From the NCBI GenBank assembly GCA_036320915.1, contig JAXBDG010000001.1:2046001-2110000 (forward strand): a stretch of 64,000 nt of DNA, in the 5' to 3' direction. Both the position numbers and the translations under genes were made by a program. The DNA comes from Linnemannia elongata. Lineage: Eukaryota; Mortierellomycota; Mortierellomycetes; Mortierellales; Mortierellaceae. The notes beneath the pieces were generated by a model. That model saw only the letters and a program-made list of their open reading frames with translations, was not told the DNA's origin and ran no database searches. The number at the start of each line of letters is the position of its first letter. The stretch's first letter is position 1. Below, in pieces: positions 54,682-64,000 of the stretch.

Positions 54682-57461
54682 TCACTTCTTGGAGGGCATG
54701 ATCCGAGAGACGCCTTTCACGAGGATAACTCCTCCCTCAGCCTCGCATCTCCACCCATCCTTCTGTAAAAGACTCAAAATGGTCGGGTAGAGACGCGCGA
54801 TCCTGTCCTTGGAATGTGATCCGACACCGCAAATAATCTTGAGCGGCTTGGCAGCGATCCGTGAGGCTTGCATTGTCGCCCGCGAGAACCACTGAGTTAC
54901 CGCCTCGCGCACAACTGTCTGCGCCTCGCTCACCGTCAATCCGTGCAGGTCCACCAAGTTTGGATCATTGTTGTCCAATCTATTATCAGCAAAGAAAAAA
55001 AGAATGATAAAACGAAGTAAATATTAGAAAACGACGCGGCTGGAAGTAGTAAAGACAAGTCAACTTGATCAGAAGAAAGAAATGAAGAGAATGGCTCACC
55101 GGTGCTGCTGAACGACGGCGCGAGCGGCGCGCATGTGCCACTGCTTTCCTTGGACATCCAATTTCTTGCCTTCATCAGCATAATAGGCTGCGATACCGCC
55201 CATCCCGGCGCCCTTGCCTTTGGTTGCCTGATAAGCCTTGGCGGCCTTTCTGAACAGCTCGTTCCTCTGATCCAGGATCTCGTGCGCTCGCTGACGACAC
55301 CAGACGGGGTCATCGTAATCGTTATACAGATCTGCATTCGCATTGTCGACAATAGTGTTGGGGAAAGGTCGGGGTCCTCCTGGGAAGGGGTTGCTGGTCG
55401 AAGGGAGACTCTTTAGTCGGTTACCGCTATTAGTGGGCTTGGGGACTTCGTTCTTGTTCGCATATCGAATGTCTGCCTGGAACGGAATAACATTTGCACG
55501 CTTCGACGCGCTGCCATTGGTGGTGGTGGTGGGTCGATCATTCATATCCGCGCGCGCGAAATCTGCTGCAAGGACAGCATTCATCGCGTCCTGAACGTTG
55601 CCACTGTTGTAGACCAACATCTTCTTCAGTCCAACCGCACTATGCTCCGGGAACATCTCCATCAGCTGAGCCAGGTTGATATCAAACTGAGTTTGGCGTT
55701 CCCGTCCTTGTGCCGCTGAAGATCCATTGCGGCTCTCTTGCTTGAGTCGGGCCTCGATGCTCTCCACAGTCTTGAACAGGTGGGCTCCATTGGCATGATA
55801 ATCCGAGACGATAGTCCTCTTGGGGACAGTATGGAAAATGTTCATGAGGATCGAAATCTGATGATCAAACGTGGCCCACTCGTTGCTCTCCGGAATCAAG
55901 AAATCTTCCTGGCGGTCCACGGTCTTGAGCAAAGGGTCACTCTGTCCATCCCTTACCAGCTGGTGACGCGCAGCACCCCATGCTGCAACTCCGTCCGATG
56001 CTGGCGATCCAGCAGAGCCCGTCGTCTTCCACTTCTTCCTTGACGCCTTTCCATTCTGTGCACCCTCAAAGAATGCGTCGTCCAAAGAGCTGGTGGTGGT
56101 TGACGAGTTCGTTAGTGATGAGTTAAATGATCCCGACCCTGAAGATGACGTCTCGACCTGCTCGTTCTCCAGGAACATTTGGCTGAGAATCATCTCTACA
56201 GCAGCCTCCAGATCCCGACGACAATCCTTCAGAACCTGCGCCAGATAATCGTCCGAATACTCTCGATCCGGGAAACAGCTCTTCAAAAACTCGAGCTCCT
56301 CTGTCTTGACTCCGTTGACACTGCGACGGGTAGCATTCTCAAGCACCGCAGCCGAAGCTCCTTCCTCGTCCTCGTCATCTTCCGCCTCGTTGCTGTCGCC
56401 ACTCTTCTGACTGATGTTGCTGTTGCTGTCGTCGTCGTCAGCCCCTGTGCCCGATAGCCCGGCATTGGCATCCTTCCTCCACGTTCCGCGCTGAGGAGTG
56501 AATCCTAAGGAAGGTGGCAGAAACTCTCCATTTCCTGCCTTATCACGGCGTTTTTGTCGTCGGTTCTTCTTCTTCTTTGGTCCTGCACCGCCGATTGAGG
56601 TGGCCTCATCCTCCGCGAGTGTCTCCTGAGTATCGCCCAGAGCTGCATCCTGCTCGTCATTGTTGATGTTGTCCTCTTCAGGGACCTCCTGGTCATGATC
56701 CTCCTCAGCATCATCCAACGTCTCGATGGGCAAGTCGACAACGGCGTGCTTCTGCATGTAACGAGGGTTTCGAGCAGCCTTATAGCTTGCCTTGACAGGT
56801 TGGGTGTGTGTAACGGGAATTGCTGGAGAGTTGACCAAGGTCGTCGGCTGTTGGAATGAGGAGCTGTTGGTGACCTGGCCTTGCTTGTTGGACTTGAACA
56901 GACCACTGCGTGCTGGTGAGGACGTTGCTGCTGCTGCTGTGGGGGTATTCGAATAGGCGACCTCCTCGCTCCAGATCAGGATATTCTTGTCAGCCGAAAG
57001 AGCTGGGTTCGATTTTTTGTTCTTGGTGGTGGTTGCGGACGATGATTTCCTGCCGATGGGCTGTTGTGCTGATGTCTTTGATGTAGTGGTCGATGTGGCG
57101 GCAGTGTTGGACCCTCCTCCTCCTCCGGGGGTGTCGGCAGCGAGGGCCGAGAGGATGGGTATGCAAGCCTTAAAATCCTTCATGTCATGGTAGATCGAAG
57201 CGACCAGCGCCGAGTCCAGACGTGGGCAAAACATTGCCTAGGAGCAGGGTAATATGAAGTGGATGAATATGGAAGGAAAGGTGATGGGAGGTCAGCGGGC
57301 TTGTGAATGTTTGCCAGGTAGGGATACAAGTTGTTTTTTGATATCAAAAAGGGCGAAGCCATAGCACCTCAATTTTTTTTTTAGCGTGAAAAGCATATGT
57401 TATTTCTGGAGAGTTAGAGGAGAGGATACTGACTTACCTCAAGTTTTTCTTGTGGGTCCAT
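54682..57461 (-). CDS. CUE2: CUE-DUF1771-Smr protein, Cue2/N4BP2-type no-go-decay endonuclease candidate
   Basis: Exons: 57438-57461, 55100-57237, 54682-54979; phases agree, 819 residues. The C-terminal Smr domain has LVDLHGLTVSEA (about 729-740; D-x-H catalytic-type motif) and ICGVGSHSKDRIARL, both diagnostic. Before it lies DUF1771 (VWCRQRAHEILDQRNELF; AAYYADEGKKL). Three helical CUE/UBA-like segments are visible: LEFLKSCFPDREYSDDYL (about 323-360), ISILMNIFHTVPKRTIVSDYH (about 468-505) and LAQLMEMFPEHSAVGLKKML (about 529-564). These would bind ubiquitin on stalled ribosomes. Yeast Cue2 and worm NONU-1, with the same order, cleave mRNA in collided ribosomes. The N-terminal 300 residues are low-complexity, with an acidic and a Lys-rich (KKKKNRRQKRRDK) patch. 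Architecture strong; cleavage activity inferred. Confidence 0.85.
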
Positions 57462-58146
57462 TAGTGAGTAGTGATTTGAGTGAGCTTATATTGTTGTTGC
57501 GTGTTATTTGTTGTTGTGATGGGCGGAGCTGCGTGTGTGTGTCTGTAAGTGAGTGAGTGAGCTGAGAAGCTAAAAAAGGGAGGGTCGGATGATGTAAGAG
57601 AGAGAGAGAGAGAGAGAGAAGAGAAAGGGTAAGGGAGAAGAGAGAAAAGCAAGAAGCTATTATGTTATTATCGCTTTGTGCAATGAAAAGAAAGAAAAAA
57701 GAAAAAGGCGGGTGAAGTATGTTATTTTAGCGCTGTTGTGCGGGTGTGTGTGAATGGTGATGGCTGTACTTGATGTTGTGGAATGATAGTCATAGGAACA
57801 GAAAAGTGGATGAGTAGAGTTGTGGTGAACAGAAGAAGCAGGAAAGGCTTTTTAGCTTTACGACATAGTACAAGAAGAAAAAAAGAGTGGCTTTGCTATC
57901 ATGAAAATTGAGGGCGACAAGGGAAAGTGAAAAAAAGATACACGATGGGTCATAGACTGCCGTAGTCAACTACAACTAAGTAAACGGCTTCAATTGACGC
58001 TCTTTATTCCTTTGTCAGCGAATAGAATATCCTATCGCCAAGCCTTGTTCTTTCTTTTCCAAGCAAAACAATGGTGCGCCGCAGAAACACCCACGCTCAG
58101 TAATAACCTTCTATCTTGCCTCTTCAACAAGCGCTACTGATTTCAA
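57462..58146. other. Intergenic: Cue2-like promoter, with (GA)n repeat
   Basis: A (GA)11 tract at 57598-57619 (CT on the transcript strand) probably lies in the promoter or 5' UTR. The rest is AT/purine-rich without genes. Confidence 0.5.
57598..57619. repeat. (GA)n microsatellite
   Basis: About 11 GA units upstream of the Cue2-like gene start. Confidence 0.85.
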
Positions 58147-58542
58147 TTACTCATCGTCAGCCTTGGGTGCTCCGCGCAGCACCTCCTCCTTCTTCTTCTC
58201 GCTGGCCTGCAGGCTCGACTCTTCCGCGCGTGTCATAGGGTATCCGTTGTCCATACGTACAATTGCTACCCACGCGCGGATAAGGTAGAGGAAGTACAAC
58301 GGTGTTAGTCCGTCAATTGTATTTGTATTCTTCATCCTCAGCTTGTACATTTGAAGTGAGAGGGAGTACCTTCGGTCTTGATGCTGCCGTCGACGATCGT
58401 GGTCTTGAACTGGTCAGTGTCGGGGCGCAATGCTGGGTTTCTGGCCTGCAACTGGCTGTAGCTCAAGCTATGGGTATCATCACCTTTGAAATAATAGCAA
58501 AAATGAACAGAGTGGATGGAATGTTAGGGATACTGGCACGGC

Positions 58543-58590
<48 letters not shown>

Positions 58591-59377
58591 CGCCCGACTG
58601 CGTACAGTCCGAACGAGAGGGGGGCATACCGAGGTTCAATGTGATGTTGTCGACGCCGGCCCAGACCATGGATCCAAAGTACTCAGCCTCGGGCATCTTG
58701 ATCGTAATGGTCTGGATGCTGTCCAGCTGGAAGGCAGACACCGATCTATCAAACTGGAAGGAGGATTGATTGTAAGTCGACTATTGTCAACATAGGTCAT
58801 CCAATTTTGCACACTTCAACAAATCAATAAGAAACTTACGTCAAGGTTGATATTCTCGCTTTTCCAGATATCGACGGTGCCAGTCAACACCTTGTCCTCG
58901 ACTTTAATGGTCAAGTTCTTGCAGCTCTCTGTTGGTTGAATAAACCAATTGAACATTATGCGTCAGCAAAAACGGCGTTTCAGCCTAGCAAGGTGCGTTT
59001 TCTCAAATGAAGTGCGAGAGGGACGAGGGCATACCGATGGAAATCTTGATGGGCTTGCCCTGGATGATGTACTCGCAGTCCTCGCACTTCAACAGATACA
59101 GGGCCTTGCGATCCTGGACCTCAATCGTCTCAACAGCACTCTTCACGTCCTTCTGTTAAATACCGAATAGACAAAAAGAACACGCGAGGGGTGGGGTGTT
59201 TAGTACTCTTAAAATTGTCTGGGCCGCCATTCGCATGCCAACGAGAAAATAAAGATGAGAGTTGTGTTTTTTGTCAAAGGGGGAAAACGTTACGAAGAGA
59301 TGAGTGGCATTCTCTTTGGCATTGGGTCTGGTGGCAGAGTTGTTGAGGGCGTTGGCCTGTTCCTTGACTGACATCAT
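58147..59377 (-). CDS. C-CAP/CARP-like beta-helix protein (cyclase-associated-protein C-domain type)
   Basis: Six exons (59294-59377, 59035-59152, 58840-58928, 58630-58753, 58370-58483, 58147-58265; phases agree), 215 residues. After a short N-terminus the protein is a series of short beta rungs with V/I at every second position: AVETIEVQDRKALYLLKCED, CEYIIQGKPIKISIESCKNL, IKVEDKVLTGTVDIWKSENI, AFQLDSIQTITIKMPEAEYF. Cys residues in rungs (C-E-D-C; S-C-K-N) recall the CARP motif of CAP C-terminal domains, which bind G-actin. A conserved-looking QFKTTIVDGSIKTEAIVRMD resembles the end of the CAP domain. The tail is charged (EKKKEEVLRG ... DDE). It lacks the CAP N-terminal domain and WH2, so it is a stand-alone member; function in actin handling is only inferred. 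Confidence 0.65.
58546..58588 (-). repeat. Homopolymer of 43 A (T43 on the gene strand) in an intron
   Basis: An uninterrupted run of A on the plus strand inside the fourth intron (58484-58629) of the C-CAP-like gene. On the transcript it is U43 followed by AG. Confidence 0.95.
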
Positions 59378-60342
59378 CTTTGGTTTCTGTTAATGTTCTT
59401 GAATGAGGGTGAGAGAGGAGGTGTTGTTGGGTATGTGAGTATGTGAAGTGGTAAAAAGAAGGGTTCTTGAGTGTGGAAGGTTTCCTGTGCGACACATCGG
59501 CCTTTTTATATCTTGGTTTTTTTTATGCTTTAGGCTCAGGCGGTGCTAATTTACGGTCGATATGGCATCCAAAACGACACAACAGCCCATCCATGAACAA
59601 AAAGGAAAGGGGTCTTTCGAAAAAAGGCAAACGACAGAAGAGGGGGGGAGGTGAAGTGGAGGCACAGTTAAAGTCTCCCCCTCCTTTCTGTCAATAGCAT
59701 TGATTGCATTAGAATGCATTAACACTATTCGGGCTTGATCAGGGCTGTCGTCTTGCCAGTGGAGAACTGCTTTCGTCATTTGCGGACCCCATGTTGTTTT
59801 TTTTGTTTTCTTGACTGAAGAGATTGAAAAGCAGAACATGTAGAATATGGAGGCGCGGAAATTTGTCGGCTGTGGCAGAGTGAAAGTAAAAGGCAAACAC
59901 ATCAGTAGGCTGTGAAGGAGGTTCATGGCTGATGGCGGATCCCATTTAGCGTCTTGAGAGTTCAAGTATAAGAACGTTTTCGGACGCGACTGGTAGCGTC
60001 GCTTCATTTAGGATGCCGAACCGCGCCAAGATAGTAGGCTTCTCAATCCATTTGATTAGCGCGTCGCGCAGGATGTTACTGCGATCAGTTGATGGTAATA
60101 AAAAGGAGGAACTATTAGTACCATATCGTGTCACTGACTGATCAAAGGGAGCAAATTGATCACAATGTGCTTGCTTGCTTGGAACCATGGTAAAATTCGG
60201 TTGCGTGACTGTCGGGTGAGCCATTCAAGGTTGATGGTTGAGGTCGCTCATTTACTTCTCCTTTTCTTTCCTTTCTTTCTTTTTTGTTCTCATCCACTAT
60301 TCATCTCTCAACCTCACCATCGACAACAGCATCAACAGCAAC
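59378..60342. other. Divergent intergenic region
   Basis: Nearly 1 kb between two divergent genes. A 92-codon minus-strand frame at 59946-60224 has protein-like sequence (LIKWIEKPTILARFGILNE) but no recognised domain or splice partner. A pyrimidine-rich leader precedes 60343. Confidence 0.4.
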
Positions 60343-61355
60343 ATGGCAGGACAGAATGCACCTCAAACAAAGAACAACGCCGCAGTCTCATCCGCCACCA
60401 GAGACGCATCTCAATCAACTAAACGACGAAAGCAACCTGCATCCACTCAACATACTGCAAAGATACAAGAAATTGTCGACGACGAGGAGGAGGAGGACGA
60501 GGAGTTTGACGAGGATGAAGACGATGAAGAGGATGACTCTGACTCAGATTCAGACGCCTCTGATTCTGACATCGATGATATTCCAGGTATAGCTCCTCAT
60601 CTCTTGAATGGAAAGTCTTTTCCCACAAGGGAAAACTATGCCAGGAAAGTGAACTCTGAAGTCTCCCTGACTGACCGACATAACATCTCAATGATCAATT
60701 CCATAGAACCTGAAAAGTGGAAAATCATCACAGAGTCTGGAATCATCGATCAGGTCAAGGCCAATGACAAACACAAACGCCGCCAGAAGCAGGTTCAGAA
60801 AGAGGCGGATCGAGACTACATTTTCGAGGGTATCTTCTTTTCGATCCCTACGACTTGTCTCTTTGTCGTCATGGATGTCCTTGTCCATCGCCAGTTTGGA
60901 GAGGCATACGGAGGAAGCGACATCTTCCACAAGGTCATCAAGGTCTTCCCAGGTAACCTTTTCGTATTTCGTTTGTTACACATGCATGTTCCCCATTTTG
61001 TATTTACTGGCCATGTGCACAAATCAAAATGGGGAGTGTATATTAATTATATCTTTGTGTGCTCTCGTGTCTATCTTACATAGCTATTCTGATTATGGTG
61101 TACTTCAGCAACAAGTCCAAGAACAGCAAGTTTACGCAGGCAGCGATGTTTGTGATTTCGACACTTTGCGGATGCTACTTTTTGCACACGATGTTCCGGT
61201 CGCCTGCGATGGGAATCATGTTGCGTTCACCGGGAGTGATAACGATCCTTGTCTACTGCATTGTCCAGCTGAACCTGCTGCCGGCCGTGATAAGTCTGGC
61301 ACTCTGCGCATTGTATTATCAGTTTGGAAACGTGAAGTACAGTCATCGTCATTAA
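60343..61355 (+). CDS. Acidic-N-terminus multi-pass membrane protein (DUF7719-like)
   Basis: Start at 60343 (MAGQNAPQTKNNAAV). Most likely exons 60343-60586, 60707-60952 and 61084-61355 (253 residues). The first intron candidate (60587-60706, 120 nt, GTATAG...CATAG) has no stop and keeps frame, so a 293-residue form is also possible. A Lys/Arg patch, then a very acidic Asp/Glu/Ser run (about residues 50-80), is followed by EPEKWKIITESGIIDQVK and a basic KHKRRQKQVQKEADRDYIF. The membrane part starts with EGIFFSIPTTCLFVVMDVLVHRQFGEAYG, then AILIMVYFSNKS, FVISTLCGCYFLHTMFRSP, and a final ITILVYCIVQLNLLPAVISLALCAL. The F-E-x-I-x-x-S-I-P and D-V-L-V-H-x-Q-F/Y pattern fits the fungal DUF7719 proteins, as I recall them. 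Function unknown; an ER membrane location is inferred. Confidence 0.65.
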
Positions 61356-61664
61356 AAACCTGAAGCAATTGTCCATGAGAGCAACAACAAAACCTCCGTT
61401 TATATGAATTCCTTCTTGCCAATTTATTTGCGGAGTAACTGGGCGTGGAGATGAGCATTCAGGTTTCGTGTGGTGCCTGAGTGACATTCTCACCCTTAAG
61501 CTTAATTAGCCCAGCCCACCCTACGAAAAAAAACTTTGACTTTCGAATCGCACTTTTGACATTTCGTTCTTTTGTCTTTTTGTCATCAACCTACTCGTAC
61601 TCGCCATCACTCACCTTCATTCCATTCCTCTCCACTCCTTCACCTACTCAAAGCTTCCAACGCA

Positions 61665-62975
61665 ATGTCATACCTTTTCTCGGCCATCAAGGATTACGTC
61701 CGGCCACAAACTACAACTAATGCAGAATTAATCGAAGAAACCTCCACAGGAAGCACAGCTCAAAATAGCTCCACCACCACCCCCCAGAAAGATACCCTTG
61801 CACCAGCAACTACAACAGCCTCTCACCCATACGCATACAATGCCAACAGTGACCAGAACAGGATAATGGTCCAACCTGCTTCTAAAAACAGCTCCCTCTC
61901 CATCCCAGGGATCTCGTTGAACTCGCTCCAACCACCTATTATTCGAACAAACTCTTCTGACGGCAGCAGCGATGACACGGACTCAGACTCCGAGAATGAT
62001 TCGTCCGAGATTAAAATCGCGACGCCCTATCTTGCTACCTCTACAGCAATTGATACGCCTTTCATGACCCTCTCCACCGCCGACGATCCAGACAGTACGT
62101 TCCTTTTCTCTTCTACTAGTCCGAGGCAGTTTTTTGAGTGTCTGTGCCTCCCAATTCTTTTATTATACATCAAATTTGACCTTGGTCCATGCGCAGCGCA
62201 GCAGCAGCAAAAACTTGCTATGGAGTATCTGTTCCAGTGGGTGCCTGGGCGAAAGATTAATCTCTATTTTTTGTTCTATTCGTTGTTCAAATTCTTTAGA
62301 TGAGGTGACGCCTAGTTTCCCAGCAGTAGATGGACCCCAGCGCCTGGCTGCCTGCTCGACGGATCCAAAATCAAAAAGGAGGATCAAGTTTGCCCTGGCA
62401 CCTGGACACTCACCTCTCGACTGGGCTCGCCTCACCACCTCTGGAAAAGACCTTCGCGTACGTTACGATCTCCGCGCTTTGTCTGAATGTGTTGCGTCTA
62501 TACAGTTCATCGTGCTGACCCCAATTGTTGTTATTTACTGACGTTTCTCTATTCATTCATGTTATTTAGGGTGTGGATTCGTTTGGCCGTTACACATTGG
62601 AGGATGTCAAAGAACACAAAAGCTATGACGATGCATGGACAGTACTCAATGGTAAAGTCTATAACATGACGGCATACCTGCCCTTCCATCCTGGAGGAGA
62701 GAAGGAGATCATGCGTTGTGCTGGTCGTGACGGCACGCGGCTCTTCAGTAAGTTCCTGCTCTTTTACTTCCTTCAACCCTTGCCCCGATTATTCTTTCTC
62801 ACGGATATGTAGGGGACGGGACACAGCCTAACAACTTTTCTTTTGTGGTCACGACCTTATTTTCTTTCTAGATTTAACGCACAAATGGGTCAACTACGAG
62901 TATATGTTGAAGGAATGCCAGGTCGGGTTCTTGGTGTCCGACGGGTCGTCTTCTAACAAGCTCCGGGCACAATAA
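61665..62975 (+). CDS. Cytochrome b5-domain haem protein, Irc21-like
   Basis: Exons: 61665-62094, 62300-62457, 62570-62747, 62872-62975; phases agree, 289 residues, ending in tandem TAATAG. The first half is Ser/Thr/Asn-rich with an acidic SDS patch. Then a conserved segment KFALAPGHSPLDWARLTTSGKDLRG leads to the haem domain: YTLEDVKEHKSYDDAWTVLNGKVYNMTAYLPFHPGGEKEIMRCAGRDGTRLFN, with the proximal His in HPGG. The second haem-ligand His is in LTHKWVNYEYMLKECQVGFL. The G-H-S-P-L-D-W stretch and W-V-N-x-E form are typical of the yeast Irc21 / CYB5R4 N-terminal type. No transmembrane anchor is present, so it is a soluble electron carrier. The precise redox partner is unknown. Confidence 0.88.
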
Positions 62976-63038
62976 TAGCCTTCTTTGGCTTCCTCTTTGA
63001 CACGGACACTCAGATTGCCATGTATCATGGACAATGTT

Positions 63039-63044
63039 AATAAA
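63039..63044 (+). terminator. AATAAA signal of the cytochrome b5-domain gene
   Basis: AATAAA 64 nt after the stop. Confidence 0.55.
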
Positions 63045-63201
63045 CATCCGCTGACTTTATGCATTTCCACTGCGTATCTCCGCAGCGTTTTCTTTGTTAA
63101 CTGAAGGCTCTCGTTTTTATTTTTCGAAGCCCTGTCTCTCTTTCGTTTTGTTGTGGCGTATCAACCACCACTCCGCGCCGGAATATGTTGCATCGAGCGA
63201 G

Positions 63202-63208
63202 TATAAAG
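63202..63208 (+). promoter_or_regulatory. TATA box (TATAAAG)
   Basis: Canonical element about 145 nt upstream of the HAD-like ATG, followed by a pyrimidine-rich leader. Confidence 0.55.
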
Positions 63209-63346
63209 GTACTTCACATGCATTTGCGTTTTTGCTTCCTTAATATTCACTTTTCTTTCCTTCATCCTTCATCTTCCCAGCGACTGCTATCATCATCCAG
63301 CCCACCTTCAAACTGTTCCACCATCAACACTCAGGAACAGAGAACA

Positions 63347-64000
63347 ATGATGGTCCAATCCAACAAAAGCACTCTCAAAAAGTACCCTACAAAGATGCCG
63401 ACAGCAATATTCCTCGACTCGGGCGGGGTGATCAACGACAACGCCAAACGTGCCCCTCAATGGGTCCGATACCTGGGAGAATATCTCCCCACGACGGTCC
63501 TCGGTGGCAATGCACAGGTCTGGGGGATGGCGAATGTCGAGATGATTGGGCCGTTCTTCCGTCGGTGGCATGAGTTTATGGACCAGGCTACTCTTCTTGC
63601 TGCACAGGCTCGGGATAGAGAAAAGGCGATGTCGACGGTGGCTGATGGTAACAGTGGCAAGTGGGAGGAGGAGGAGACGAATGTGTATAGGATCTTTGAG
63701 AGGCTGCACTTGCTGATCTGGATAAAGGAGATGTGCCAAATCGCATCCCGCCATCTCCCAGTCAACGATCCTCTCCTATTCAAGACCCTCCCTTCCCTGA
63801 CAGACGACGACCTCTTCCGAATCGCGAAATCTGCGCACGTTTATGCGATCCGACGAGTCCGTGCTGATTTCCCAGGCGCCCTTTCCGCGATTCGCTCGAT
63901 CAAGGCCATGCCTGAGGGATTGAAGTTATATACGAGTTCTGCGGATAGTTTTGAGGATCTGGAGGCGATTCTGGGAGGATTGGGAGTGCTTGAGGAATTC
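63347..64000 (+). CDS. HAD-superfamily hydrolase-like protein, 5' part (runs off right edge)
   Basis: Open without a stop for 218 codons from the ATG at 63347 (MMVQSNKSTLKKYPTKM) to the window end. HAD motif I appears as AIFLDSGGVINDN (about 19-31): the nucleophile Asp is present, but the usual second Asp of D-x-D is Gly. A helical cap follows (PQWVRYLGEYLP; MIGPFFRRWHEFMDQA; VYRIFERLHLLIWIKEM). Then the core resumes with DFPGALSAIRSIKAMPEGLKLYTSSADSFEDL, where YTSSAD matches HAD motif II (hydrophobic-T/S). Hence the HAD fold is well supported; the substrate is not. The later Lys and acidic motifs III/IV lie beyond the edge. No intron is needed in this part. Confidence 0.72.
   Translation, partial: MMVQSNKSTLKKYPTKMPTAIFLDSGGVINDNAKRAPQWVRYLGEYLPTTVLGGNAQVWGMANVEMIGPFFRRWHEFMDQATLLAAQARDREKAMSTVADGNSGKWEEEETNVYRIFERLHLLIWIKEMCQIASRHLPVNDPLLFKTLPSLTDDDLFRIAKSAHVYAIRRVRADFPGALSAIRSIKAMPEGLKLYTSSADSFEDLEAILGGLGVLEEF

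Larger units (their letters stand above)
62976..63346. other. Spacer with poly(A) signal and promoter of the HAD-like gene
   Basis: AATAAA at 63039-63044 for the upstream gene and a TATA box at 63202-63208 for the downstream gene. Confidence 0.5.

Noticed and set aside
59946..60224. 92-codon minus-strand frame upstream of the acidic membrane protein gene
   Set aside because: Some protein-like character, but no family, no splice partner, and it sits in a divergent promoter region.
1..64000. CRISPR arrays, insertion sequences, prophage or prokaryotic operons
   Set aside because: None seen; introns, AATAAA/TATA signals and gene content are eukaryotic.

Overview
The window is nuclear DNA from a filamentous fungus. 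It is dense in genes, about one per 2.2 kb on both strands. Most genes are cut by several short GT-AG introns (roughly 50-150 nt, donors mostly GTAAGT or GTATGT, phases that join cleanly). The gene content, the TATA/AATAAA signals and the low-complexity spacers suggest an early-diverging filamentous fungus, most likely Mortierellomycotina (Mortierella and relatives). That placement is inference; no rRNA or species marker is present. No prokaryotic operons, tRNA or rRNA genes, CRISPR arrays or intact transposons were seen.

Layout, left to right. 1-10 kb (minus strand): the N-terminal part of the SIN3 corepressor (runs off the left edge), mitochondrial ribosomal protein uL5m, and a very long MTMR14-type phosphoinositide phosphatase. 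10.5-12.4 kb: PEX19 with a C-terminal CaaX box. 13.7-20 kb: a secreted modular GH18 chitinase, a glutathione S-transferase, and a secreted Cys-rich/acidic wall-type protein. 20.1-23.5 kb: an unassigned open stretch, a decayed F-box gene and its intact tandem paralogue. 23.5-31.3 kb (minus): RIT1 (initiator-tRNA phosphoribosyltransferase), the proteasome ATPase RPT2, and an MFS transporter of the monocarboxylate type. 32.8-40.1 kb: a secreted phospholipase B-type SGNH hydrolase, divergent from the spliceosomal SNRNP27, then CBP3 (cytochrome bc1 assembly), divergent from a cytosolic type-1 cystatin (stefin), then a maltose O-acetyltransferase-type enzyme. 40.1-43.6 kb: a 3.5-kb gap with no gene I can support. 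43.6-54 kb (plus): an OB-fold protein of SOSS-B/hSSB type, a DUF4203 seven-TM protein, a large low-complexity orphan, a queuosine-salvage-type protein, and histone H2A.Z. 54.7-59.4 kb (minus): a CUE/DUF1771/Smr protein (Cue2-type no-go-decay nuclease) and a C-CAP-like beta-helix protein. 60.3-64 kb (plus): an acidic multi-pass membrane protein, a cytochrome b5-domain protein of IRC21 type, and the start of a HAD-like hydrolase that runs off the right edge.

The genes do not form a single pathway; most are conserved housekeeping genes. The less ordinary items are the fungal stefin, the 1508-residue MTMR14 homologue with paired CxxC motifs in its disordered tail, two genes whose first coding exon is only the ATG (RPT2 and H2A.Z), two stop-free introns of length 3n, the F-box pair with one decayed copy, and a HAD-like protein whose first motif lacks the usual second aspartate. 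I found no convincing wholly new multi-gene system. Exon coordinates below were derived by hand from splice signals, with the reading phase checked to the stop codon.
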